Counted from the stretch's first letter, positions 9,110 to 17,048 are shown. The stretch is DNA of 64,000 bases from Telluria antibiotica (GCF_011682055.1 NZ_JAAQOM010000005.1:248001-312000); one strand, 5' to 3'. Numbers and translations are program-made. The notes: generated from the letters alone by a model not told the origin.

Positions 9110-9136
9110 TAAAGTTCCCGAAATCGTTGACGTAAA
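9110..9136 (+). promoter_or_regulatory. Degenerate fourth FliA-like unit
   Basis: TAAAGTTC is intact and lies 73 bp after copy 3, but the downstream box at the right spacing reads GACGTAAA, not GCCGATAA. It is probably weak or inactive. It keeps the repeat rhythm and marks the end of the array. Confidence 0.45.
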
Positions 9137-9166
9137 CCAACACAGCGGTAGGTTGTCGGCAGCGTC

Positions 9167-9214
9167 AAAGGGCAGGAAACGCCCCGGTTTCACATAACAC
9201 TTCTGCCCCTTTTT
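9167..9214 (+). terminator. Candidate hairpin/terminator between the promoter array and flhD
   Basis: AAAGGGCAG (9167-9175) can pair with CTGCCCCTTT (from 9203), followed by a short T-run. An inner GAAAC/GTTTC hairpin (9176-9191) sits inside. The stem is imperfect (one extra C) and the T-run is short, so this is a candidate attenuator or terminator only. Confidence 0.35.
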
Positions 9215-9242
9215 CATAGGGACGCCCCCACGATTCGGCAGG

Positions 9243-9257
9243 GTTTGTCAGACAAAC
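9243..9257. promoter_or_regulatory. Palindrome GTTTGTCAGACAAAC upstream of flhD
   Basis: A perfect inverted repeat with 7-bp arms around one base, 136 bp before the flhD start. It could be an operator for a dimeric regulator or a small hairpin in the leader. No specific regulator is recognised. The remaining DNA up to flhD shows no other clear signal. Confidence 0.4.
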
Positions 9258-9392
9258 TCCTACGGGTCGCGTTCGCCTTTTCCGGACGAAAAATACAGAC
9301 ACTCTCCAATTCTCCAAAAGTTTCCTCACAGTCAGAATCTATCTCAACGGCAACACACAACGCCTCACAGATACGATCAACGGAGAGATGAA

Positions 9393-9710
9393 ATGACTGC
9401 GAACGACATGATGGCTGAAATTCGTGATGCGAACCTGAGCTACCTGATGCTGGCACAGCAGATGATCCGCGCAGACAAGGTCACCGCAATTTTCCGCCTC
9501 GGCATCTCGGCCGACATCGCCGACCTGATCGAAGGCATGAGCAACGCGCAGATCCTGAAACTCGCCGGCGGCAACATGATGCTGGCCCGCTTCCGCTTCG
9601 ACGACGCCGCCATCCTCGGCATGCTGACGAGCCACAGCAAGGACCGCGCGCTGGCCCAGTCGCACGCTGCGATCCTGATGGCTGGCCAGCCCGCCGAAGA
9701 AATCGCCTAA
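9393..9710 (+). CDS. flhD: Flagellar transcriptional activator FlhD
   Basis: 105 aa, typical length. With FlhC it forms the hetero-hexameric master activator of flagellar class II genes. The all-helical dimer fold is recognisable in EIRDANLSYLMLAQQMIRADK and FRLGISADIADLIEGMSNAQILKLA. The start follows GGAGAG. A 125-bp gap containing a hairpin repeat separates it from flhC. The 5' region holds the FliA-like promoter array described separately. Confidence 0.97.
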   Translation: MTANDMMAEIRDANLSYLMLAQQMIRADKVTAIFRLGISADIADLIEGMSNAQILKLAGGNMMLARFRFDDAAILGMLTSHSKDRALAQSHAAILMAGQPAEEIA

Positions 9711-9743
9711 CAGCACGGCACGCCGCCGCCAGAATCGAAGCCG

Positions 9744-9783
9744 GGGGTCAGAGCACGAAGTTGGTTTTTTGTGCTCTGACCCC
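9744..9783. repeat. GGGGTCAGAGC hairpin repeat, copy 1 (between flhD and flhC)
   Basis: GGGGTCAGAGCAC (9744-9756) is perfectly inverted as GTGCTCTGACCCC (9771-9783) around a 14-base loop. Two further copies occur in this window (13826-13868, 35368-35410). Lying inside the flhD-flhC transcript, it may stabilise or attenuate the message. Hairpin families like this are often moved by RAYT-type transposases, but none is visible here. Confidence 0.8.
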
Positions 9784-9835
9784 GAATTTCAGCCAGCAGC
9801 CCCATCGAAGTCGCACCCAGTCAACGGAGTCAAGC

Positions 9836-10381
9836 ATGACCAAGAAAAGCGTCGTCTCGGAAGCCCAGGAAATCCAGCTCGCCATCGAACTGATCCAGCT
9901 CGGTGCCCGTCTCCAGCTGCTGGAAAGCGAAGTCTCCCTGTCGCGCGAGCGCTTGATCAAGCTGTACAAGGAACTGAAGGGCGTGTCGCCGCCGAAGGGC
10001 ATGCTGCCGTTCTCGACCGACTGGTTCCTGACCTGGCAGCCGAACATCCACGCTTCGCTGTACGTCAATATCTATAAGTTTCTCGTCGAGTACGCCGGTG
10101 CGACGGGCATCGAGGCCGTGATGAAGGCTTATAAGCTGTACCTGGAGCAGATGCCGCCGGCACCGGGCGAAGAGCCGCTGCTGTCGCTGACCCGTGCCTG
10201 GACCCTCGTGCGCTTCTTCCAGGGCAATATGCTCATGCTGGCACCGTGCGGCAAATGCCAGGGCAAGTTCGTCGTCAACGCCCTCGACCTGAACAACGAT
10301 TACCAGTGCGGCCTGTGCCACATGCCTTCGCGCGCCGGCAAGACCCGCAAGGCCAAGGACGCCGCACTGGCCGCCGCCTGA
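9836..10381 (+). CDS. flhC: Flagellar transcriptional activator FlhC
   Basis: 181 aa from the ATG at 9836; a longer frame begins inside the hairpin repeat and is not credible. FlhC is the DNA-binding partner of FlhD. The family Zn site is present as CGKC (APCGKCQGKFV) and CGLC (YQCGLCHMP) near residues 140-160. SEAQEIQLAIELIQLGARLQLL at the N-terminus is also typical. It is cotranscribed with flhD unless the intervening hairpin terminates. Confidence 0.97.
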   Translation: MTKKSVVSEAQEIQLAIELIQLGARLQLLESEVSLSRERLIKLYKELKGVSPPKGMLPFSTDWFLTWQPNIHASLYVNIYKFLVEYAGATGIEAVMKAYKLYLEQMPPAPGEEPLLSLTRAWTLVRFFQGNMLMLAPCGKCQGKFVVNALDLNNDYQCGLCHMPSRAGKTRKAKDAALAAA

Positions 10382-10397
10382 GTCGTTTTCCCTGTTC

Positions 10398-11201
10398 GTG
10401 AGCCGTATCTTCTCCCCGCGGGGCAGGCCATGCGCGGCCGCTCCGCGTCGCGCTTTCGGCGCCCCGTCCGTGCGCGCGCTGCTCGCGCAGGCCGGCGCCT
10501 TTCCCCTGACCCTCATTGCCGTGTGGCTCCTCGCGCGCGCGGGCGTCCCCATGTCGTGGGAAGGCGTCGCGCTGGCCCAGGGCGGCCTGGCCGCGCTGTT
10601 GGCGTGGTGGCTCGGGCTCGCAGTCTGGTGGCGCGCGATCGAGCTCGTGTTCCCGTCTTGTGTGCTGATGGCGCGCGGCCTCGACCTGCCGCCCAGCGTG
10701 TTCCTCGTCCTGTTCGTGCTGTTCCTGCTCGTGTACTGGTCCACGTTCCGCACCCAGGTGCCGTACTATCCGTCCGGGCGCGGCGCGTGGGACGCCGTCG
10801 CGGACGCGTTGCCGGGGGACCGTCCTCTCGCCATCGCCGACGTGGGCAGCGGCCTGGGCGGCCTCGTGCTCGACCTGGCGCGGCGCCGGCCCGATTCCCG
10901 GGTGGACGGCATCGAACTGGCGCCGCTGCCGTGGTTCGTCAGCCGGCTGCGCGCGAAGCTGTCCGGCAGCCGGGCGCGCTTCGTGCTCGGCGACTACGAA
11001 GCGTTGAATTTTGGTCACTATGACGTGGTGTTCGCCTATCTGTCACCCGCCGCGATGGCAGGGTTGTGGCGCAAGGCGGAGAGCGAAATGCGCCCGGGTA
11101 GCATCCTGTTAAGTTACGAATTCGACATTCCAGGCAGATTGCCGGACCGTCGCATTGTGACGACTAACAGTAAGAAAATTCTCTATCTTTGGCAATTTTG
11201 A
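10398..11201 (+). CDS. Membrane-anchored class I SAM methyltransferase-like protein
   Basis: 267 aa from a GTG at 10398, 16 bp after flhC. Two or three hydrophobic segments fill residues 25-115. A Rossmann methyltransferase domain follows: motif I as IADVGSGLGGLVLDLA, an acidic motif II as VDGIELAPLP, and LGDYEALNFGHYDVVFAYLSP. The substrate is unknown. Its place between flhC and motA suggests a link to motility or the envelope, but that is only positional. No better in-frame start is available upstream of the first membrane segment. Confidence 0.7.
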   Translation: MSRIFSPRGRPCAAAPRRAFGAPSVRALLAQAGAFPLTLIAVWLLARAGVPMSWEGVALAQGGLAALLAWWLGLAVWWRAIELVFPSCVLMARGLDLPPSVFLVLFVLFLLVYWSTFRTQVPYYPSGRGAWDAVADALPGDRPLAIADVGSGLGGLVLDLARRRPDSRVDGIELAPLPWFVSRLRAKLSGSRARFVLGDYEALNFGHYDVVFAYLSPAAMAGLWRKAESEMRPGSILLSYEFDIPGRLPDRRIVTTNSKKILYLWQF

Positions 11202-11335
11202 CGGTGCGCGGGCCACTTTTACTTGCCCGTGGGCCATTCTCAAGCTAATCTAATTCCCTACGTAAATATTTCTCTTTGGATTCATCGACTTGAGTCCAAA
11301 CCGGGCCTGTCCCGGAATCACGCATCGGGAGTCCC

Positions 11336-12196
11336 GTGTTTGTCATTGTTGGTTACGTTGTAGTGCTCGCCGCCGTGTTCGGCGGCTTCGCGATGAATGG
11401 CGGTCACCTGGCGGCGCTGTGGCAGCCGCTGGAACTCGTCATGATCGGCGGCGCCGCACTCGGCGCCTTCTTCGTCGGCAACAATCCGAAGGCCGTGAAG
11501 GCGACCCTGGCCGCGCTGCCCACCTTGTTCAAGGGTTCCAAGTACACGCGCGAGATGTACATGGAGCTGATGTCGCTGCTGTTCGACGTGCTGTCGAAGG
11601 TGCGCAAGGAAGGCCTGATGTCGATCGAAGGCGACATCGAGAGCCCCGAGCAGAGCCCCGTGTTCTCCAAGTACCCGGCCGTGCTGGCCGATCACCACAT
11701 TGTCGAATTCATCACCGATTACCTGCGCTTGATGGTTTCGGGCAACATGGACGCGTTCCAGATCGAGAACCTGATGGACAACGAGATCGAGACCCACCAT
11801 CATGAAGGTGCGGTCCCGGCACAGTGTATTGCGAAGCTGGGCGATGGCCTGCCGGCATTCGGTATCGTGGCGGCCGTCATGGGCGTCGTGCACACGATGG
11901 AATCCGTAGGCCTGCCGCCGGCCGAGCTTGGCATCCTGATCGCGCACGCGCTGGTCGGTACGTTCCTCGGCATCCTGCTGGCGTACGGCTTCGTCGGTCC
12001 TCTGTCCAGCCTGCTCGAACAGAAGCTGGAGGAGTCGACGAAGATGTTCCAGACGGTGAAAGTGACGCTGCTGGCCAGCCTGAACGGTTACGCCCCGGCG
12101 CTGGCCGTCGAGTTCGGCCGCAAGGTGCTGTACTCGACGGAGCGCCCGACGTTCGCGGAACTCGAGGACCATATCAAGAAGGCCAAGAGCAAGTAA
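11336..12196 (+). CDS. motA: Flagellar motor stator protein MotA
   Basis: 286 aa from a GTG start that begins directly at the MFVIVGYVVVL helix; GGGAG lies upstream. MotA5B2 is the proton-driven stator in the inner membrane. Four membrane segments are visible (about residues 2-25, 32-55, 170-190, 200-225), with a large cytoplasmic loop that contacts the rotor. The motif ILIAHALVGTFLGILLAYGFVGPL is conserved. The 134-bp gap upstream shows no FliA-type promoter. Confidence 0.97.
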   Translation: MFVIVGYVVVLAAVFGGFAMNGGHLAALWQPLELVMIGGAALGAFFVGNNPKAVKATLAALPTLFKGSKYTREMYMELMSLLFDVLSKVRKEGLMSIEGDIESPEQSPVFSKYPAVLADHHIVEFITDYLRLMVSGNMDAFQIENLMDNEIETHHHEGAVPAQCIAKLGDGLPAFGIVAAVMGVVHTMESVGLPPAELGILIAHALVGTFLGILLAYGFVGPLSSLLEQKLEESTKMFQTVKVTLLASLNGYAPALAVEFGRKVLYSTERPTFAELEDHIKKAKSK

Positions 12197-12244
12197 TGGT
12201 GCGACACATGGTGCGACACATCCACATCGGCGCGGGAGTGCGGC

Positions 12245-13246
12245 ATGGCTGACGAAGGCCAGCGGCCCATCATCGTCAAGCGCGTCAAGAAGGGCGGCCA
12301 TGGCCATCATGGCGGCGCCTGGAAGATTGCGTACGCCGACTTCGTGACGGCGATGATGGCGTTCTTCCTGCTGATGTGGCTGCTTGGCTCGACGACGAAG
12401 GGCGACATGGAAGGTATTGCGCAGTATTTCAAGACGCCGCTGAAGGTCGCCATGCAAGGCGGCTCGGGCGCGGGCAACAGCAATTCGATCCTGCAGGGCG
12501 GCGGCAAGGACCTGACGCGCCGCAACGGCCAGGTCAAGAATGGCGACATCGAAGCCAACCGGAAGTCGATGGACCTGAAGTCCGCGCGCGAAGCCCTCGA
12601 GAAAGAGGAGGCGATGCGCCTCGAGCAGCTCAAGCAGCGCATCCAGCAGACGATCGACGCCAATCCGCTGCTGCGCAAGTACAAGAACCAGCTGCTGCTC
12701 GACGTGACGAGCGAAGGCCTGCGCATCCAGATCGTCGATGAAAAGAATCGTCCCATGTTCGCGTCCGCGAGCGCCGAGCTGCAGCCGTACACCCGCGACA
12801 TCCTCGATGTGCTGGGTCTCGTGCTGAACGACGTGCCGAACCGCATCGGCCTGTCGGGCCACACGGATTCGACGCCGTATTCGACGCCCGCGGGCTATAC
12901 GAACTGGGAATTGTCGGCCGACCGCGCCAATGCCTCGCGCCGCGAGCTGGTGCGTGGCGGCCTGGCGGATGCGAAAATCCTGCGCGTGGTGGGCCTCGGC
13001 TCGGCCGTCCACCTCGACCGTGCCGATCCGTTCAACCCGATCAACCGCCGCATCAGCATCCTCGTGATGAACAAGCGGACAGAGAACGCCGTGCTGCACG
13101 ACGGCACGCCGCTGGACGTGCCGGGCGAAAGCGCGGACGCGGCCGTGAAAGCTGTGGCAGAGGCGACGGGTGCCGGGGTGGCGGCACCCGTCGAAAAGGC
13201 TGGTGGATTGGCGCAGCCGGCGGCGACGCCGGCAGGGAAACAATAA
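12245..13246 (+). CDS. motB: Flagellar motor stator protein MotB
   Basis: 333 aa. A single membrane helix (about residues 28-50, AYADFVTAMMAFFLLMWLL) carries the proton-conducting Asp in YADF. A plug and linker region follows, then an OmpA-like peptidoglycan-binding domain (about 150-275) with the motifs GLSGHTDSTPY, NWELSADRANASRREL and NRRISILV. The tail is Ala/Val-rich. It anchors the MotA/B stator to the cell wall and lies 48 bp after motA. Confidence 0.97.
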   Translation: MADEGQRPIIVKRVKKGGHGHHGGAWKIAYADFVTAMMAFFLLMWLLGSTTKGDMEGIAQYFKTPLKVAMQGGSGAGNSNSILQGGGKDLTRRNGQVKNGDIEANRKSMDLKSAREALEKEEAMRLEQLKQRIQQTIDANPLLRKYKNQLLLDVTSEGLRIQIVDEKNRPMFASASAELQPYTRDILDVLGLVLNDVPNRIGLSGHTDSTPYSTPAGYTNWELSADRANASRRELVRGGLADAKILRVVGLGSAVHLDRADPFNPINRRISILVMNKRTENAVLHDGTPLDVPGESADAAVKAVAEATGAGVAAPVEKAGGLAQPAATPAGKQ

Positions 13247-13270
13247 CGGGCGGGAAGTTTGGGGGATTTT

Positions 13271-13822
13271 ATGACGACAAGAAAAAAGATTCTCGGCTCA
13301 CACGTCAAGCGCCTCTTGTCGGGCGTGTCCGACCATGGCCGGCGTCACCTGTCCGAAGTCGAGACCGACCTCGTGCAGACGACGCTGTTGCTGGAGGAAG
13401 CCGTCGAGAAACTGACGAGCAGCTTCATGGCGATCCACCACGTGGTCGATGCGCGCCAGGAAGCAATCAACCGCCTGCTGGCGGGCCAGGCGCCGACCGC
13501 GGAGGACAGCGCCTGTCTGACGGCGATGTCGGGCGAGATCGCGGGCCACGTGAACGCGGCGGTGACGAGCATGCAGTTCCAGGACATGACGAGCCAGTTG
13601 CTCGACCGCACGCTGCGCCGGGTGACGGGATTGCGCGATTTCCTGACGACGCTGTCCGAGCATGGCGACGACATCATGCCGGAGAGCGATGGCGACGAGA
13701 TCGTCGAGCGCCTGGGCAAGGTCAGCATGGCGCTGGCGATCCAGTCGCTGGAGCTGCGCAGCATGCTGCGCAAGTCGGTCGAACAGCGCCACCTCGAGAG
13801 CGGCGACGTCGAGCTATTTTAA
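13271..13822 (+). CDS. CheZ-like chemotaxis protein lacking the CheY-binding tail
   Basis: 183 aa from the ATG at 13271, preceded by GGGGGA; a TTG four codons upstream is less likely. The helical core contains SMQFQDMTSQLLDRTLRRV, which parallels the CheZ active-site helix (AQDFQDLTGQVI in the cheZ gene of this window), including the Gln after QD. It ends ESGDVELF, with nothing like the C-terminal DDLLDSLGF peptide that CheZ uses to hold CheY. It may be a second, weaker CheY phosphatase or a scaffold. It lies between motB and cheY1. Confidence 0.65.
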   Translation: MTTRKKILGSHVKRLLSGVSDHGRRHLSEVETDLVQTTLLLEEAVEKLTSSFMAIHHVVDARQEAINRLLAGQAPTAEDSACLTAMSGEIAGHVNAAVTSMQFQDMTSQLLDRTLRRVTGLRDFLTTLSEHGDDIMPESDGDEIVERLGKVSMALAIQSLELRSMLRKSVEQRHLESGDVELF

Positions 13823-13825
13823 TCG

Positions 13826-13868
13826 ACGGGGTCAGAGCCCGAATTTCCCGGTTGGGCTCTGACCCCGT
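13826..13868. repeat. GGGGTCAGAGC hairpin repeat, copy 2
   Basis: ACGGGGTCAGAGCCC (13826-13840) is perfectly inverted as GGGCTCTGACCCCGT (13854-13868) around a 13-base loop, directly after the CheZ-like gene and before cheY1. It lacks a T-run, so it is a repeat or RNA-stabilising hairpin more than a terminator. Confidence 0.85.
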
Positions 13869-13927
13869 CTGACTAGATGAACGAGCAGCCGGTAACGGCA
13901 AACAGAAAAAACAGCAGGAGCAAAAAG

Positions 13928-14293
13928 ATGGCAAAAACTATTCTCGCAGTCGACGATTCCAGTTCCCTGCGCCAGATGGTGGCTTTCAGCCTGAAGGCCG
14001 CCGGCTACCAGGTTGTGGAAGCCGTCGACGGACAGGATGGCCTGGAAAAGGCGAAGCTTCAGACCGTCGACCTGGTCCTGACCGACCAGAACATGCCGAA
14101 GATGGACGGCCTCACCCTGATCAAGTCGCTGCGCGGCCTGCCCGGCTACCAGAAGACCCCGATCCTGATGCTCACGACCGAATCGTCCGAGGACATGAAG
14201 ACGAAGGGCCGCGCCGCCGGCGCCAACGGCTGGCTGGTCAAGCCGTTCGATCCGCAGCGCCTGATCGAGGTGGTCAAGAAGGTCATCGGCTAA
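13928..14293 (+). CDS. Chemotaxis response regulator, CheY-type (first copy)
   Basis: 121-aa single receiver domain. The acid pocket is VDD at residues 8-10, the phospho-acceptor is Asp53 in LTDQNMPKMDG, and the Thr and Lys switch residues are in LMLTTESS and VKPF. The ATG at 13928 follows GGAG; the longer frame crosses the repeat. It is about as distant from the second CheY here as CheY paralogues usually are. Lying immediately before cheA, it may act as a phosphate sink or adaptation regulator while CheY2 drives the motor. Confidence 0.93.
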   Translation: MAKTILAVDDSSSLRQMVAFSLKAAGYQVVEAVDGQDGLEKAKLQTVDLVLTDQNMPKMDGLTLIKSLRGLPGYQKTPILMLTTESSEDMKTKGRAAGANGWLVKPFDPQRLIEVVKKVIG

Positions 14294-14351
14294 GGAATCG
14301 GATGGGCCGCCCGCCGGGCGCCACGCCGATCGCACCAGACGGAAATTTGAC

Positions 14352-16511
14352 ATGACCATCGACATCAGCCAGTTTTACAAGGTCTTTTTCGACGAGGCGG
14401 AAGAGCTGCTCGCCGAGAAGGAGCGTCTGCTGCTGGCCGTCGACATCGCAGCGCCGGACCCGGAAGACCTGAACGCGATCTTCCGTACCGCCCATTCGAT
14501 CAAGGGCGGGGCATCGACGTTCGGCCTGAACGACATGAGCGAAGTGACGCACGTGCTCGAGTCCCTGCTGGACCGCATCCGCAAGGGCGAGATGGCGCTC
14601 ACCGCGCAGCACGTCGACGCCTTCCTGGCAGCCAAGGACATCCTCAAGATGCAGCTCGACGGTCACCGCAACGGTGCGGAGGTCGACCAGGAAGCAGTCG
14701 CGAACGTGCGCATGATGCTGCACGACCTGTCCGAAGGCGTGATCGCGCCCGCGCTCCAGCCGACCGTGCCGTCGTTCCTGCACGCCGAACAGAAGCAGCA
14801 GGTCGCCGAAGGCGCGCACCGCTACAAGATCGAGCTGCCCGACCTCGCCAAGCGCGACGTCGATGCGCTCGTGGACGAGCTCGGCCTGCTGGGCCGCGTG
14901 TCCGTCGTGCCGCTCGCTGCGGGACGCACGGCGCTGATCATCATGACGCACGAGGGCCTGGACGACATCATCGCCATCTGCTCGTTCGTGCTCGACCCGA
15001 GCGACCTGAAGATTTTCGAAGCGCCGCCGCTGACGCCCGAGCAGCGCGCCCGCGAAGCGACGGAGCGCGCGCGCATCGAGGAAGAGCAGGGCTACGGTTT
15101 CTTCGACCCCGCCGAGCCGCTCGACGCGGACACGAGCCCGTCGGAGGACGAACTGGGCTACGGGTTCTTCCAGCCAATCGAACAGATCCGTCTCGAAGCC
15201 GGCATCGTGGCCGAGGCGCCGCCGCCTGCTCCGGTGCGGCCGGAGCCGCTCGAAATCACCGAAGTGGCCGCCGAGAAGAAGGCCGCCAAGAAGTCTGCCG
15301 AAGGCGGCCACGCGCAGGGCGGCGAATCGTCGTCGATCCGCGTGTCGATCGAGAAGGTCGACCAGCTGATCAACCTCGTGGGCGAACTCGTGATCACGCA
15401 GGCCATGATCGAGCAGCGCACCGACGGCCTCGATCCGATGGTGCACCAGCGCCTGCTGGCGTCCGTGTCGCAGCTCACGCGCAACACGCGCGACCTGCAG
15501 GAGGCCGTCATGTCGATCCGCATGATGCCGATGGACTTCGTGTTCTCGCGCTTCCCGCGCATGGTGCGCGACCTCGCCGGCAAGCTGGGCAAAAAGGTCG
15601 ACTTCATCACGAACGGCGCCGCGACGGAACTGGACAAGGGCCTGATCGAGCGCATCGTCGACCCGCTCACGCACCTGGTCCGCAACTCGATCGACCACGG
15701 CATCGAGCTGCCCGCCGCGCGCGTGGCCGCCGGCAAGTCGGAATCGGGACGCCTGTTCCTGTCGGCCGCGCACCAGGGCGGCAACATCGTGATCGAGGTC
15801 GCGGACGACGGCGGTGGCCTGAATCGCGAACGCATCCTCGCCAAGGCCAAGCAGAACGGCCTGCCCGTGTCCGACAACATGAGCGACGCCGACGTCTGGC
15901 AGCTGATCTTCGCGCCGGGCTTCTCGACGGCGGATGTCGTGACCGACGTGTCGGGCCGCGGCGTCGGCATGGACGTCGTCAAGCGCAACATCCAGGCGCT
16001 GGGCGGCACGATCGACATCCGCTCGGCGCGCGGCTTCGGCACGACGATCCTGATCTCGCTGCCCCTGACGCTGGCGATCCTGGACGGCATGTCGATCCGC
16101 AGCGGCGAAGAGATCTATATCCTGCCGCTGGGCTTCGTCGTGGAGTCCTTGCAGCCGGCGCGCGCCGACGTCAAGGAAATCGCGGGCCAGGGCCGCGTCG
16201 TCAAGGTGCGCGGCGAATACCTGCCGTTGATCCCGCTGTACCAGATGTTCAACATCGAACCGCGCATCACCGACCCGTGCGAGGGCATCCTCGTGATCCT
16301 CGAGGCGGAAGGGCGCAAGGCCGCGCTGTTCGTCGACGAACTGGTCGGCCAGCAGCAGGTCGTCGTGAAGAACCTGGAGGCGAACTACCGCAAGGTGGCC
16401 GGGATTTCCGGCGCCACCATCCTCGGCGATGGCGGCGTGGCGCTGATCCTGGACGTGGGCGCGCTGCTGCGCTCGTCGCGCCAGCTGTCCGACGAATCCG
16501 TCGTTTTTTAA
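14352..16511 (+). CDS. cheA: Chemotaxis histidine kinase CheA
   Basis: 719 aa. The Hpt domain carries phospho-His48 in FRTAHSIKGGASTFG. A response-regulator-binding P2-like region spans about 155-235, and a linker follows with two copies of GYGFF (residues 247-251 and 269-273). P3 dimerisation is at about 325-390 (SIRVSIEKVDQLINLVGEL). The P4 ATPase has LVRNSIDHGIE, VADDGGGL and VSGRGVGMDVV. A CheW-like P5 (about 575-710) couples to receptors. It phosphorylates CheY and CheB. It is the centre of a dense cluster, with cheW 39 bp downstream. Confidence 0.97.
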   Translation: MTIDISQFYKVFFDEAEELLAEKERLLLAVDIAAPDPEDLNAIFRTAHSIKGGASTFGLNDMSEVTHVLESLLDRIRKGEMALTAQHVDAFLAAKDILKMQLDGHRNGAEVDQEAVANVRMMLHDLSEGVIAPALQPTVPSFLHAEQKQQVAEGAHRYKIELPDLAKRDVDALVDELGLLGRVSVVPLAAGRTALIIMTHEGLDDIIAICSFVLDPSDLKIFEAPPLTPEQRAREATERARIEEEQGYGFFDPAEPLDADTSPSEDELGYGFFQPIEQIRLEAGIVAEAPPPAPVRPEPLEITEVAAEKKAAKKSAEGGHAQGGESSSIRVSIEKVDQLINLVGELVITQAMIEQRTDGLDPMVHQRLLASVSQLTRNTRDLQEAVMSIRMMPMDFVFSRFPRMVRDLAGKLGKKVDFITNGAATELDKGLIERIVDPLTHLVRNSIDHGIELPAARVAAGKSESGRLFLSAAHQGGNIVIEVADDGGGLNRERILAKAKQNGLPVSDNMSDADVWQLIFAPGFSTADVVTDVSGRGVGMDVVKRNIQALGGTIDIRSARGFGTTILISLPLTLAILDGMSIRSGEEIYILPLGFVVESLQPARADVKEIAGQGRVVKVRGEYLPLIPLYQMFNIEPRITDPCEGILVILEAEGRKAALFVDELVGQQQVVVKNLEANYRKVAGISGATILGDGGVALILDVGALLRSSRQLSDESVVF

Positions 16512-16550
16512 ATGCATCAACCGTACCATTTGCTCCGATAAGGAACCGAC

Positions 16551-17048
16551 ATGTCCACTCAACCGACGAACAAGCCGACCGATGCCCACGACGGCAGCGG
16601 CAGCGAATACCTCGCCTTCACCCTCGGCTCCGAGGAATACGGCATCGACATCCTGAAGGTGCAGGAGATCCGCGGCTACGAGACCGTGACCCGCATCGCC
16701 AACGCACCGGAATTCATCAAGGGCGTCATCAACCTGCGCGGCATCATCATCCCCGTGGTCGACATGCGCATCAAGTTCAACCTGGGCACGCCGACGTACG
16801 ACCAGTTCACCGTCGTGATCATCCTGAACATCGGCGGCCGCATCATGGGCATGGTCGTGGACAGCGTCTCGGACGTGACCACGCTGACGCCGGACCAGAT
16901 CAAGCCGGCACCGGAGATGGGCTCGGCGTTCAACTCCGATTACCTGACCGGCCTCGGCACCGTCGACGAACGCATGCTCATCCTGATCGACATCGACAAG
17001 CTGATGTCGTCCAGCGAGATGGGCCTGATGGACCGCTTGGCAGCATAA
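16551..17048 (+). CDS. cheW: Chemotaxis coupling protein CheW
   Basis: 165 aa, a CheW/SH3-like double barrel linking chemoreceptors to CheA in the cytoplasm. Landmarks are EYLAFTLGSEEYGIDILKVQEI, FIKGVINLRGIIIPVVDMR and GMVVDSVSDV. It starts after a GATAAGGA sequence. No chemoreceptor gene lies between cheW and cheR, unlike many betaproteobacterial clusters. Confidence 0.97.
   Translation: MSTQPTNKPTDAHDGSGSEYLAFTLGSEEYGIDILKVQEIRGYETVTRIANAPEFIKGVINLRGIIIPVVDMRIKFNLGTPTYDQFTVVIILNIGGRIMGMVVDSVSDVTTLTPDQIKPAPEMGSAFNSDYLTGLGTVDERMLILIDIDKLMSSSEMGLMDRLAA

Noticed and set aside
8921-9112. Small open frame with internally repeated peptide (PKVxQKPSDN)
   Set aside because: The peptide repeat follows from the FliA-like DNA repeats; there is no ribosome binding site and no codon bias.
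8885-9136. CRISPR-like regular repeats
   Set aside because: The repeated part is a two-box promoter pattern with a variable core. Units are not exact repeats with unique spacers, and no cas genes are near.
11202-11335. FliA-type promoter before motA
   Set aside because: TAAATATT is present but no GATAA-like box lies at the correct spacing.
16512-16550. FliA-type promoter before cheW (CTCCGATAAGG)
   Set aside because: A TAAA lies upstream but the spacer is about six bases too long; the GATAAGGA is better explained as the ribosome site.
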